DNA from: Colocasia esculenta
Lineage: Eukaryota > Streptophyta > Magnoliopsida > Alismatales > Araceae
Length of the DNA stretch: 64,000 bases
Direction: 5' to 3'
Assembly: GCA_014218235.1 (NCBI GenBank)
Contig: CM024757.1
Span: 147,449,371-147,513,370, forward strand
Shown: positions 11,481 to 23,400 of the stretch, piece by piece
Layout of the letters: the number at the start of each line of letters is the position of its first letter
Numbering within the stretch: the first letter of the stretch is position 1
Notes under the pieces: generated by a model
The model's database searches: none
What the model saw: only the letters and a program-made list of their open reading frames with translations
What the model was told of the DNA's origin: nothing
Translations under genes and position numbers: made by a program

Positions 11481-14400
11481 GTTTACTCGGTTTCAAAAAG
11501 TGAAACCGAACTGAATTCCGTAGGGGCCCAAACCGAACCGAACCGGTCGGTTGAACCAAATTCTGAACAGCCCTACTTTTGGAGACCTTTGTAGGTTGCT
11601 CGTGCATCCATCATGGAATACAGAATTGACCGGGATTGGCAGAATCGGGCGGATCGGGATTGGGATCAGCTATGGCCGATCCGGTCTATTCCAGATGATT
11701 CCGGCCAATCTAGGCCGGATCGGGATCTGTTGTGACGGAACGCCTCGGCCAAGCCCGTTAAACCAATAACGCACTTGATCCGAGTCTGCCTCCCGCGAAC
11801 GGGCCGTAGCCTCGCAAGGGAAACCAAACCACAGTCCGTGTAAACATAAAGGAACACACCACATTTCATATATAATTTTTCACAATTTACATAGCCACAA
11901 TCCATTAAAACTGAAAAGGTGTACAAAAGTCTGGGGCATACCCCGAGGTACAACAAAAGAAAGTAAACAACTACAAAATTACAAGGCTACAAGGCTACAC
12001 TGCTGAAGTACTACTCTGCTGGAGGTACTGACCCTGCTTCGCTACGACGCGGCCCAGAACTGGACGTCGGACGGGAAACGTCCTCCTCGCCCTCACCTGT
12101 GGGGGTAGGGGTGAGTCTCTCTAGTCACTGGCTCAGTAGGGAACTCCCCCAAAGCCGAACAAACCACAAACCACAGGTACAAAACAGTAAACAGTACCAA
12201 CAACATATAAAACAGCTAAGCAAGTAAGTAAAGCTGTAAAAGTACTCACCGTCTGTCGACTACGAGAAACAACTGTAGTAACTAAACGGCAAACCCAAAC
12301 AGGTGTACAAGCCAAAGTAGAGACAGCCAACACGAGCCACGTAAACTGGTTCGCGACACCAGAAACTGACTCGGACAACTAACACAGGTCCACCTCTCAG
12401 TCTCGCAGCCACGGACAAAAGGTCCAGCTGCCGCTCCACGTAAAAAGGTCAAACAACTGTGGAGACCAACTAAAACACCACAACCTGCAAACCACACGGT
12501 CACAGGCCCATGCCTGGCACCTCCAGTGACCCTGGCCTGGGCTCGCTAGAGTGAGGCACTGGTAAAGGACTAGCTGGGGTCCAGTACGTCTACTGGTGTC
12601 CGTACCCCCAACTACGAGCGCGCTACAAGTGACTAAAAACAACCACAACTGTCACTGTCCCACTGTCGTCTTTCCCTCAGCCGGATGTACAACTCTAACA
12701 CAAGAGTGAGGGTGTCCAGGTCAGACGACACAGACCTCGACGGTACAACACAAGTACCGGGACAAAGCCCCGAGCTAACAGCCTGGCTCACAAAGAACCT
12801 GGGGCACCCAACTGGAGAGGTAACCACGGTAGGCGTCGTACTACTCGTCACGTACACAAAACCACGTGCACGTCACACACAAACCACGTGAAACCTCACG
12901 TAAACCACAAGTAACCACTGGTCCACTACACGTGAACCCAACTGACTCGCGTACACAACGCGCAGTCACCGAAGTAAACAATTAACAGCATACCTTGTAT
13001 GCTAAACACGTAAACCAAGTGCACTCAGTGCACCTCATACGTTAACACCCACGCATTAACGATAAAACACCATAAATAGCCATTTCTGTTCATATAGGAG
13101 TAGGCGGCTACATCGATTGCCGCTTACAGGAAGTAGACGGCAAGGTCCCTGGCCGTCAACCTCCTGGCTGAAGATCTTGGCGGCAAACGATGTTGACGCC
13201 AAGTTCCCCGGCCTTAAACCCTGCAATCCGGTCCTGCGGGTTTTCCATTCATTCATATTACAGAAAAACATGTAAATGCTATTCCTCTAGCATGATAGAA
13301 CCCAATACAACCCAATTATACATGCTTTACACATTAAACTACACAAACCACCCATTATCCCGCATTGTGCAACTCTATCCAAACATGGATTATCATGCTG
13401 GTTCAAGTGATTATGATGTGTTTTAATGTTCCTACGGAGCTACCAGGGTTCGTCCCCTACCTCAGAACGCGTTAGAATCTCCTGCAATCCCCCGGTTTAC
13501 GCCGAGCCCTCCGCGAGCTCCCACGCGAATTGCACCACGCCGCGACGTTTGCTCGCGCAATTCGGCGACGCCGCGCGTCTCACGATCGACCAGCCACTCC
13601 TCGATACCTGTTAAAACCTTCAGAAACACCAGGGCGCGAAGCTGGGGCAAGAGGGAGAGAGGGTGAGCTGAGAGAGCTGCCCTCGGGTGAACATATAACC
13701 TGCTGAACTGACAGGTTGGCGTCAACCCCCTTGTCGCCCACATGCACCGCCAGACTAAACGTCCACAAAAGCTGCCGCCAAGTTCAAGAAGTCAACGTCA
13801 TAAACCTGGTCGCCAACAGTAAACGACCACCCCTTGGACGCCAACTCAGACAGAACAGCAGCAGGTCCTATTCCAATTCAGGACCTACCCTGCTCTTCAC
13901 TTGCTCAAGCCACGCAATCACACCATACATTCCACACACCCAACTCACATTGGCCTCACAACGGCCGCCACAACCACAATGCACATGATCCGCATGGATC
14001 CGAAAAGCACGCGACGTTACATCTGTGGGGTCCAATTCCCGACCCCGATCTGATTCAGAATTCCATGACATCCATCCTGTCCTGCAGACCTTTTTTTCCC
14101 CCTTGTGATATTTAAACTAGAGCTTCTGCCATGAGTGCAACTGATTACTGTGAATTTGTCACAATTTTTCTGATTGATTCGACAACAAATTTTGATGATA
14201 AAGTGACGGAGACCGTGACTCGTGACGGACGTGGAACAAGACTCGAGACTGCAGACGACCGGCGATATATTGACATCAATTTATTTTATTATGTAATTTT
14301 TATTTTTGTGGAGTTTGATTTAGTCAGTTAGAATGAAGAATCTAAATTTAAGGTAAGAAAGGTTTATTAGCAGGTGAGGGACAAGATTGCTATTTTGTCA

Positions 14401-17400
14401 TTTGTTTTAAGGTTGCTTTAGTCTTTTCATTTTGATGTCTTTTGGCCTTTCGAGAGTCTTTTGGCCTTTCGAGAATGGTCTATTGGCCTTTCTATATATG
14501 TAATAGCTCACTGCTATGAGAAGGGGAGAATGAATGAAAAGTTTGCTTTGGAGAACTGAATAGTTGCAGCTGTGCATGTGTGTGCCTGGAGGCTCCCGGG
14601 AAGGGAGGGTGTGAAGCCCCACCGCCTCCCTCTTCTCCTTCCTCCTCTCCCGTCTTCTTCCTCCCACTGCTCTGTCTCTCTTCTTCACCCCACTGTCTGC
14701 GCCTTCTCTTTCTCTCTCAGTTCTCTCTCTCGTTTCTCCCGGTTTCTCTCTCCCTCTCTCCTGTTCGCAAATCCCTCCCGGAGCCACTGCTTGCCACCCC
14801 GCAGTTCACCCGTGCCAGCCAACACCAGCGCCGTCCGCCACCTGTTGCGGACCCAGTACGTTTCGTCACCCGGCTCCCAAACGCGCCCCTGCGCGGCGGT
14901 CAGCACCCACCCAGCCGCCCCAACGCGTGGTCTCCGGCCGGACACCTCGGACCCTCCCTCGCGAACGCAGGGGACCGAACCACGCCCCACCCCTGAGTGC
15001 GGTCAGCCGCGCCACCTTCCAGACGCAGCCCCCGGGCCCAGGCGCACCGCGGCCAACTCACCCAGGTGCACCCCGCCTCTCTTCCCAATGCGCCCCAGTC
15101 CGCGAAGCCCCGGGCGGCCAACCCCGTACGCCTCGTCAACCGGCACTCAGACGCGCCCCTGCGCGCGGTCGGCACCCAGCCGCCCCATCGCGGGATCCCC
15201 GGTCGGGCGCCTCGGCCCATCCTTCGCGAACGCGGGCACGAGCCGCAAACCCCCCCCCTCTGCTCGCGGTTAACCATGCCGCACCCCCCTGCCCTGCCGC
15301 CTCCCTGCGTCGCCTTCCACCAACCTAGCGCCAACCCGCCTCCGCCCTGCTCTCCCACGCCAGCGCCCCTACTGCGCACGAACTGGCCAGCCGCTGGGCC
15401 GTGCCTGCTCAGTCGCCCCGAGCACCCAGGCCACTGGTCCCTTCGGTCCTCCTCCACCCGGACGCGCCGGTTTCCACCCCCAACTGCCGGATTCCATTTT
15501 CCCCGCCCCTCCATCATGTTGGACGTTCGTGGCTGCTGGTCTGCGCTGACCTCTTCGCTCCGGCCATCCTGGGACGGACCTCGCCTTCCCCGTCGCTGCA
15601 CGCCCCCGCCCCTGCTCGCAGACGTCTCCCGCTGCGAACGCCCGTGGCACTCGCCACCTCGCCGTGCCGCCGCGGTCAGCGATGGGGACTCGCTGTGTGT
15701 CCTCCATCGCTCGCACCTTCGCACCGGACGCCCCAGGCAGCAGGAACCACCCCGGCCTCCTTCTGCCGGACACCATCAAGCAGCGCCTCTATTCGGCCAA
15801 CCCCCGCACGTCGGCCGCCAGGCCTCCAGGTCAGACTTTTGCTATCCTGCAGATCTGTCCCGCATCATAAAGCCTTGGTTATATGCTGTCTGAGGGTTTC
15901 TATTCCACAATGATTGTATTATGTCATATGCTTCACATAGCATCCCATGAATTATCGCTTGTTAGTTTATTATTACTTCATCATCATCATCATCATCATC
16001 AGAGCCTTATCCCATTATTTGGGGTTGGCTACATGAATACTTTTCCGTCAAAAATTCTATCAAGTGCTATAGTTGTGTTTAAACTCAAGAAATCCAAGCC
16101 TTTCCTAATAACATCGCACCATCTCATTTTAGGCATTTCTCTAGCTCTTTTAGCGGTATCCACTAAGATTTTGTCACATCTTTTAACCGGCGCCGAGTTA
16201 GGGCAACGATGCACGTGTCCAAACCACTTAAGCCTATTTTCTCTCATTTTCTATCAATTGGAGCTATCCCCAAATTCTCACGGAAACGCTCATTCCTAAT
16301 CTTATCTTTCTTAGTTTTACCACACATCCATCTCAACATCCTCATCTCCGCCACACACATTTTGTTAATGTATTCATTTCGCACTGCCCAACACTCGGTA
16401 CCATATAATAAAGCAGGTCTCACTGCCATTCTATAAAACTTTCCTTTATATTTCACTGGTATACGACGATCGCAGAGGACTTCTGATGCACTTCTCCATT
16501 TTTGCCCACCTGCCTTAATCTTGTGTGCCATATCGTCATAAATCTCTCCATTCTCTTGGATGATAGACCCTAAGTATCGAAAGTTACTACTCTTAGGAAT
16601 GTCTTGTCCATCAATTTGAACCATATTTTTTGTAACACCCTCTTATTATTATAATTATAATGCATAAACTCTAACTTACTCCTACTGATTTTAAAACCTT
16701 TAGATTCCAAGGCATGCCTCCAACTTTCTAGCTTAGCATTTAAACCATCAATACTCTCATCAATTAAGACAATATCATCCGCAAATAATATACACCAAGG
16801 GATATCATCATGCAATTACTTAGTTACCTCGTCTATAACTAGAGCAAAGAGATACGGGCTTAGAGCAGAATATTAATGCAAACCTACTGTGGCCGAAAAT
16901 TCACAAGTCTCTCCAGCAATAGTTCTCACACTAGTAGTGGCACCTCGTACATATCCTGGATCAAGTCAACATATCCTTGAGAAACTCCCTTCTTTGTTAA
17001 TGTCCACCAAATCAAATCACTCGGTACTCGATCATATGTCTTCTCTAAAACAAGAAAAACCATATAAAATCTCTTCTCATCTCTCTATACTTCTCTATTA
17101 ACTGCCTGTTGGAACGTGGAATTATCTTTAAATAAAGCCCCTTCGATGCTTTCGCCTCGGAGGCTTTATATTTTCGCTGCGGGCGTGCCAGATTGTTTAC
17201 AGGAAACAGACAAAGATTTATTTTATGAGGTGCATTGGGTGTAAATCTTGAAGCCCTCGAATATTTCATTTCACTTTTTCCGCGTGCGCTCGTATTTTCA
17301 AGGCGATTGGAGTGGTCGTGTACTGGACCGTTCCTCACCGACCGAAGTCGGTGTTTCATTTACATCGAGTAAAAACTCGAACACCTTCGATGCGATACGT

Positions 17401-20400
17401 TTGTTAAAAGACCTTATGCCGAAGTTTAGAAGAAATAGATGACGAGTAAATTTCCACAAATTGCTCAAGTGCATTCATGACATTCACATCGACGCCTTTA
17501 ATGGGATTTTGTATCTCCATTAGGCGTTTACAATATATGCCATTTACATTTGCGCTCGCGGCGGGGTGTTTGTGCCTCTGTCGGGCGTCTACATAATACA
17601 ACATTTTGTTTTCGCTCGCAACGGGGTGTTTGTGCCTCCGTCGGGCGTGTACAACATGTGACGATTACATTTATGTCGACGACGGGGTGTTTGTGCCTCC
17701 GTCGGGCATGTACAACATGTCATTTCATTTGCGCTCACAACGAGGTGTATGTGCCTCCATTGGGCATTTACAAAGCATGTCATTTCATTCATGTCGACGA
17801 CGGGGTGTTTGTGCCTCCGTCGGACCTTTACACGTTATCATGTTTGCATTTTCGTCGACAACGGGGCACTTATGCCTCCGTCCGACAACACTCCCTAACG
17901 TGTGCCATTTCGTGACACCGGAGGACTCATGCAACAACAATACTGGATGTCGGGTCTTATATGATGACCTGCAGAGTGATCAGCAGGAGCTTTCCTCCCA
18001 GCAGCACGAACAGGGCAAAGAGGCCCGAAGCACGCCCACGGAAAGCGGAGAGAATCCTCGACGCTCGGGGAACTTAAGCGCGAGAGCGAGAGTCTTGGGT
18101 GGGTTTTCTTCCCAGGAACGCGCGCCTTTGCCATGACTTTCTTGGACATCCCGACCGTTTTCTGGCTTTCTGGGACATCCCTGTCATTTGGTGACTTTCT
18201 CGGACATCCCGGCCGTTTTCTGGCTTTATGGGACATCCCTGACATTTTCTGGCTTTCTCGGACATCTCGGCCATTTTCTGGCTTTCTGGGACATTCCTGG
18301 CAGTTCCTGGCTTTCTAGGACATCCCGGCCGTTTTCTGGCTTCATGGGACATTTCTATCATTTTCTGGCTTTTTCGGACATCCTGGCCGTTTTCTGGCTT
18401 TCCCGGACATCTCTGCCATTTTCTAGCATTTTGGGACATCTCTGTCGTTTTCTGGCTTTCCTGAACATCCTGGCCGTTTTCTGGCTTTATGGGACATCCC
18501 TGTCATTTGGTGACATTTCCCGAGAACTCCCCTCGAGTCCGGCTTCAAGTCACACCCAGGAGAGCGCACGCCACTTCATAGAAGCGACGTGGGTCCCGCT
18601 CCACGGGGTTGGACGAGAGACGCGAACCGTCAGACTATCTTTGCCATCTCCCGCACCGCAAGGACGTATCCACGATTTTTCGGGCAGTAGAGTATTTATG
18701 CAATTCTATCCTTCATGGGGATATTTCTGTAATTTTATCCTTCGTGGGGATATTTCTGCAATTTTATCCTTCACGGGGATATTTCTTCAATTTTCTCAGA
18801 AGCAGGGGTATTCCTGCGAACTTTCGAGACATTTCTGTAAATTTCCCCATAATCGGGACACTTGTGCAATTTTTACACCTTTCAGGGGTCTTTCTGCAAT
18901 TTTCTGCTCTTTCCAGGGGACTTCTGTGCAATTTTACAGAAGCTTGGGCTCGTGCACGGGGCATATGTGCGATTTTATACACATGCACAAATTTCCTTCT
19001 CCCCAGGGGCCTTTGTGTAATTTTACACAAACTGGATCCCCCACGGGGTCTTCATACGGGGAACAAACATCTCCCCCCCCAAAGGAGGGAGACTTCTCCT
19101 CAGCGCTAGGAGAGTCCGCCCCAAGTTTCGCCAGAGTGGGGGAGAGAGCCCGCAGGCGGGGGTGGAAGGGACACCCGCGCCGGAGTGGGCCCCGCGCAGG
19201 GGTGGGCCGCCAGACCACCCGAGCGTTGGCCTAGTGCGGGTGGCCGCGCGGGCCCCGCGCGCAGGCCTGGCGCGGGTGGCCCTGGCGCTGGCCTGACTGG
19301 TTTTTTTTTTTCCTTTTCTTTTCTTTTTCTCTTCTTCTCTTTTTTTTTTCTTTCTTTCTCTCTCTCTTTTTTTCTTTTGGAGTTTTGGGGGGATTTTCCC
19401 CTCTCTCTCTCTCTTTTTTTGTTTTAATTTTTTTGGTGCCAACACTGCCATAATAAGAAAATAGCTTATGTAGTAGATCTACTTAGCATAAAATCAAACT
19501 GATTTTCTGATGCCGTAGTCATACATCACATTCGTTTCTCGATTACTCTTTCTCAAAGTTTCATAGTGTGAATTATAAGCTTAATTCCACAGTAATTATT
19601 ACAGTTTTGAATATCCTCTTTGTTTTTATAGAAAGGAACCACGACACTTTTTCTCCATTCTTCTAGCATTCTCCGTTCCTTCAAAATTTTATTGAAAATT
19701 TAGTTAACCACTTAATACCAATGTCTCTTAAGGCTTTCCACACTTCAATAGGTATGCCATCCGGTCCTAAGGCCTTGCCCAATTTCATTTTTCTTAAAGC
19801 ATCACCCACTTTTGATATCTTAATACGCCTGAAATATTGATATTTATCACATTTTGTTGACTCATGATTTTCTTCTAAAGAGACATCCTTAAAGCATGGT
19901 TTGGCGTGGCGGAACGAATTGATCTGATTCGGCCGAATCGGATCGAATCAGGAGAAACCCGATTCGCCCGATTCCCATCGAATCGGACGATTCCCATCCG
20001 ATTCCCATGCGAATCGGCCCGATTCAGGCGAATCGTGGCGAATCAGGAAAAACCCGATTCGCCCCGATTCCCCGATGCGTCGAACCTTGCCTTAAAACAA
20101 TCTCTATTAAGTAATTTCTGAAAATAGCTACACCATCTCTCTTTAACCTCTAGATCCTTAACTAAAACCTTTTGATCTTCATCCTTAATACAACGAACAT
20201 GATTTAGATCTCTACTTTTTTTTTTCTTAATTTAGCAAGTTTAAATATATCTTTTTCACCCTATCGGGTTCCTAGTTATTATATAATTCTTCAAATGCCT
20301 TTGATTTAGCTTCGCTAACTATTCTTTTAGCCCTCTTTTTAGTTGTTTTATAAGCTTCTAAAGTTTGACTAATTTTGTTACTTTGTCAAGCCTAAAAACA

Positions 20401-23400
20401 ATCTCTTTTAACTCTAATAGTATTTTGGATTTCCTCACTCCACCACCAAGTCTCTTTCTACATTCCTTTTGCCTTTAGATTCATCTAAGAGTTGTTTTGC
20501 TACATTCTTTATACAATTTGCAACATTATTCCACATTACATTAACTTCTTGGTCTAAATTTCGAATATTTTCTTTTACTAGATGATTTTTAAATGTTTCC
20601 AAATTTTTTCTTTTCAAATTCCACCACTTAATCTTAGAGCAATTATTTATGATAGTTTTTCTTTTAAATTTTGGGATAAGGACATCTATTGCTAGTAACC
20701 TATGTTGTGGGGCTAAACTCTCTTTACGAATAACTTTGCAATAGTGTATTATTACTTAATGCATTTAAAACTTTGGTGGCTGGGCTATGGATATCAAGGA
20801 TATGTTTCATATAAATAAAGCTTGATAATTAATGTGCCATTTACTGGAGCGAGGTAATTTATGATTTCTTATTGGGTAGAAGCTGCAATTGTATACAAGG
20901 TCGGCTAGAAGCATTATGCATTATGTGCCCTAGCTAAAATCTGATCATAAATTTTCTTTTAGGAAAAGAGAACTTTTGCCTCGTTCATGTGAGCCTTATA
21001 CCAGTCTTGGGTGTGGTTGGCGAGCAGGTACTTTTTCTGTATCCTTTTCTTTAGATAACTCTGGTAATTGCAAAGCAATGTTTCTTTTGTATATTTGAAA
21101 ATGTTGCTTCTGGGGCTCAATCAAGTTTGCCTAGCCTTCCACCATTGTCTATTCTATAATATTGTCATTGCTTTTTGATATTAATGGGTGTTTCTCCCTT
21201 TTTCTTTTGTTTACAGAAAACAAAGCCAACTCAACATAGTGTTCGGGAATTAAGAGCATTAGGCCTGACACCTGATCTTCTGGTATGCCGCTCTGCACAG
21301 GTATTTCTGACTCTACAACAACATCCCAATATTTCAAGTGTTTAAATTTTTGCGCTTGCACTCTATGAGTGATCTGGCCATGTTATTGTCTCTTATCTTA
21401 TTTTCATGTGTTGATGCGTGGTGCAAATCTCTTATAACTCTGGTTGCATCAAATGATTGCTTCTTGCCAATCTGAAGAATGATTGTGAAGATGCAAGCCA
21501 AACTAGAAAATAAGGGAATTATCTAGTTTTCAATGAAGACTGAGTTGTATGGCCTTCTTTTACTCGTCAATGTTTAGATCAGCAATTCAAGTTCACTTTC
21601 ATTAAGACTAACACCATCTAAGATCTTTTTCATGTGAATATTGTATCATGCTTCCTGAACAGTCTCCTTTCACGCTTCCACCTCTCACCATAGTTTTCTT
21701 CTTCTTATAATTTACTAAATATACTGTAGGTGACTTTGATAGCTCAGAGCCTCAGACATTGAGTCCATTAATCCCAATTGGATGGGATCATCTGCCCATT
21801 TGCTTAGTTAGTCCTGATTGTGAAGTCCATTAAGCCCAATTGACCAATTAGCAAACAACATGGTTTAGACCACAAAGTCCACTTAGCCTAGTTGGCTGAG
21901 TTTGCTCGGACCACTTAGTCCTAGCAGTTCTAATCGGCTCAATTGGCCAATCCACATTATAATTGGGCAAAGGATTATGGATCAAGCCACTAACATAAAT
22001 TGGTTCAATTGCTGAATCACTTGACCTTTCCATGCTCAACTAGTGAACATACCTTGCACATTGAATGTAAACCAGTCAACCTGACCTAAATATTGTTGTA
22101 ATCTTTTTTTTATTATGATGTTTTATAGGGTGTTTGGTTGCAGTTTTTTTAAAATCTCTTTCTAACTAAAAAATTATAGTATGTCAATTTTTGACTGAAA
22201 TTTTAAAATTGAGGAAAACTGCTACTATCTGTTTGGCAGAACTGGCACAATTTTTAAAATTTGTGTACACCTATTTGGTAGACACTTTTCACTCTATTAT
22301 TTTTTATAGTGAAAGTGACAAACATATTTCAAAAGGAGTTTTGTACCCAACTAGTTGATGCGCTTTTTCCAACATGATGGTGTTCTACCAATAATTTAGT
22401 TAGGTACGTTAATCGTGTTTGATCCCACTTCAACCTTTCATTAAGACCACTTGCAGAAGATGCTTGTGTTTCAGACATCCTGAATTCATAAAATAAACAT
22501 GCTGAATTCAAGATAATAGACCTCTTGAATTTATAAATAGACATGCTGTTTTTATTCAAAGATTCACAAATTAGCAAGGTAATAATTTGCCACAGTGTGG
22601 GGTTTTATAGAGAGGTGGGACAGCATGCTACAGTGTACAGTGTGTATATAAACATGGAAAGGGGGGGGGGAGGGGTCTTCCAGTGGGAGACATAGGGCAG
22701 GGAGGGGGGGCTTCTGCGGCAGGGAGGGTGGGGGCTTTTGCGGCAGGGAGGGTGTGGGGGGGGGGGTCTTTTGGGGATGAAGGGGAGGGGGGGCGGGGCT
22801 TCTGTGGCAGGGAAAGGGAGGGGGGGCTTCTGTGGCAGAGCGCCACTGGCACGAGGTGGGTGGGGGGAGGGGGTTCCGGGGACGAGGGCGAAGGGGGGCG
22901 GGGGGCTTCTGCGGGGGGGAGGGGTGTTCCGGCGGCGGGGGGCTTCTGCGGGGGGGGGGGGGGGGGGGGTTCCGGCGGCGGTGGCAGAGCGCCGCTGGTG
23001 CGAGGAGGGGAAATTGCTCGATCCATGTTTTTATTTCGGGAGAGATTTATACGGGATAGGATTTCTTCTCCAAAATAAGAAACGGCTTGCCAAACATGGT
23101 CTTCGTGGCTATCTATTTTTCTTTTTAAATTTGAGGAAAAAAATTGATAAAAAAGTGCAACCAAACACTCTATTAGGGTTGCTATAGTTGGAAAGACACT
23201 TAATGAAAAATTGTGAGGTCATAGTATTGGTGCCCATCATGGATGTAAATGTAGGATGGGTACTACCTTGAGGTTCATGTGGGTTCCAACCTGGTGACTG
23301 CATTGGGCTGGGCATGGGGTCTATTGCCTGTGATGTGTTTGGCCTCTCCATACGTCTGGCTGCTAGTGATTCAGGTTTAATCTTCTGTGGGGTGAGTTTG

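Larger units (their letters stand above)
17107..19444 (+). mobile_element. Solo LTR (2338 bp) with 5-bp TSD CTGCC, inside the LINE
   Basis: Starts TGTTGGAACGTGG and ends TTTGGTGCCAACA, so the ends are inverted TGTTGG/CCAACA. CTGCC flanks it at 17102-17106 and 19445-19449. There is no internal domain. Removing it rejoins the LINE. It contains three sets of tandem repeats (listed below) and a pyrimidine-rich 3' end (19290-19430). The 348-residue + strand frame at 18188-19234 crosses these repeats and is not a gene. It shares U3-like blocks with the LTR at 8303-10511. Confidence 0.88.
5766..20962 (+). other. 15.2 kb intron filled with nested transposons
   Basis: The donor at 5766 (GTAAGT) and the acceptor at 20961-20962 (TTTTAG) join exons 4 and 5 in the same Gly codon. 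Inside lie LTR-retrotransposon remains, two solo LTRs, hAT MITEs and an interrupted LINE, listed separately. The stretches 5766-6839 and 20760-20962 show nothing recognisable and look like original intron. Confidence 0.85.

Noticed and set aside
14572..15893. Long proline/arginine-rich open frames (up to 298 codons) on both strands
   Set aside because: The segment is C-rich and open in nearly all frames; no domain or codon pattern supports a gene, and it sits in LTR-like sequence.
18188..19234. 348-codon + strand frame rich in FWLSRTSRPF words
   Set aside because: It crosses two minisatellites inside a solo LTR with defined ends; the repeats explain the openness.
17107..19444. Idea that 8303-19444 is one full LTR retrotransposon, from the TGTTGGCAC start and GTGCCAACA end
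   Set aside because: The CTGCC duplication shows 17107-19444 is a separate solo LTR in the LINE, and no gag-pol lies between.
22628..23164. Minus-strand proline-rich 178-codon frame
   Set aside because: Product of the G-rich minisatellite in a TIR element.
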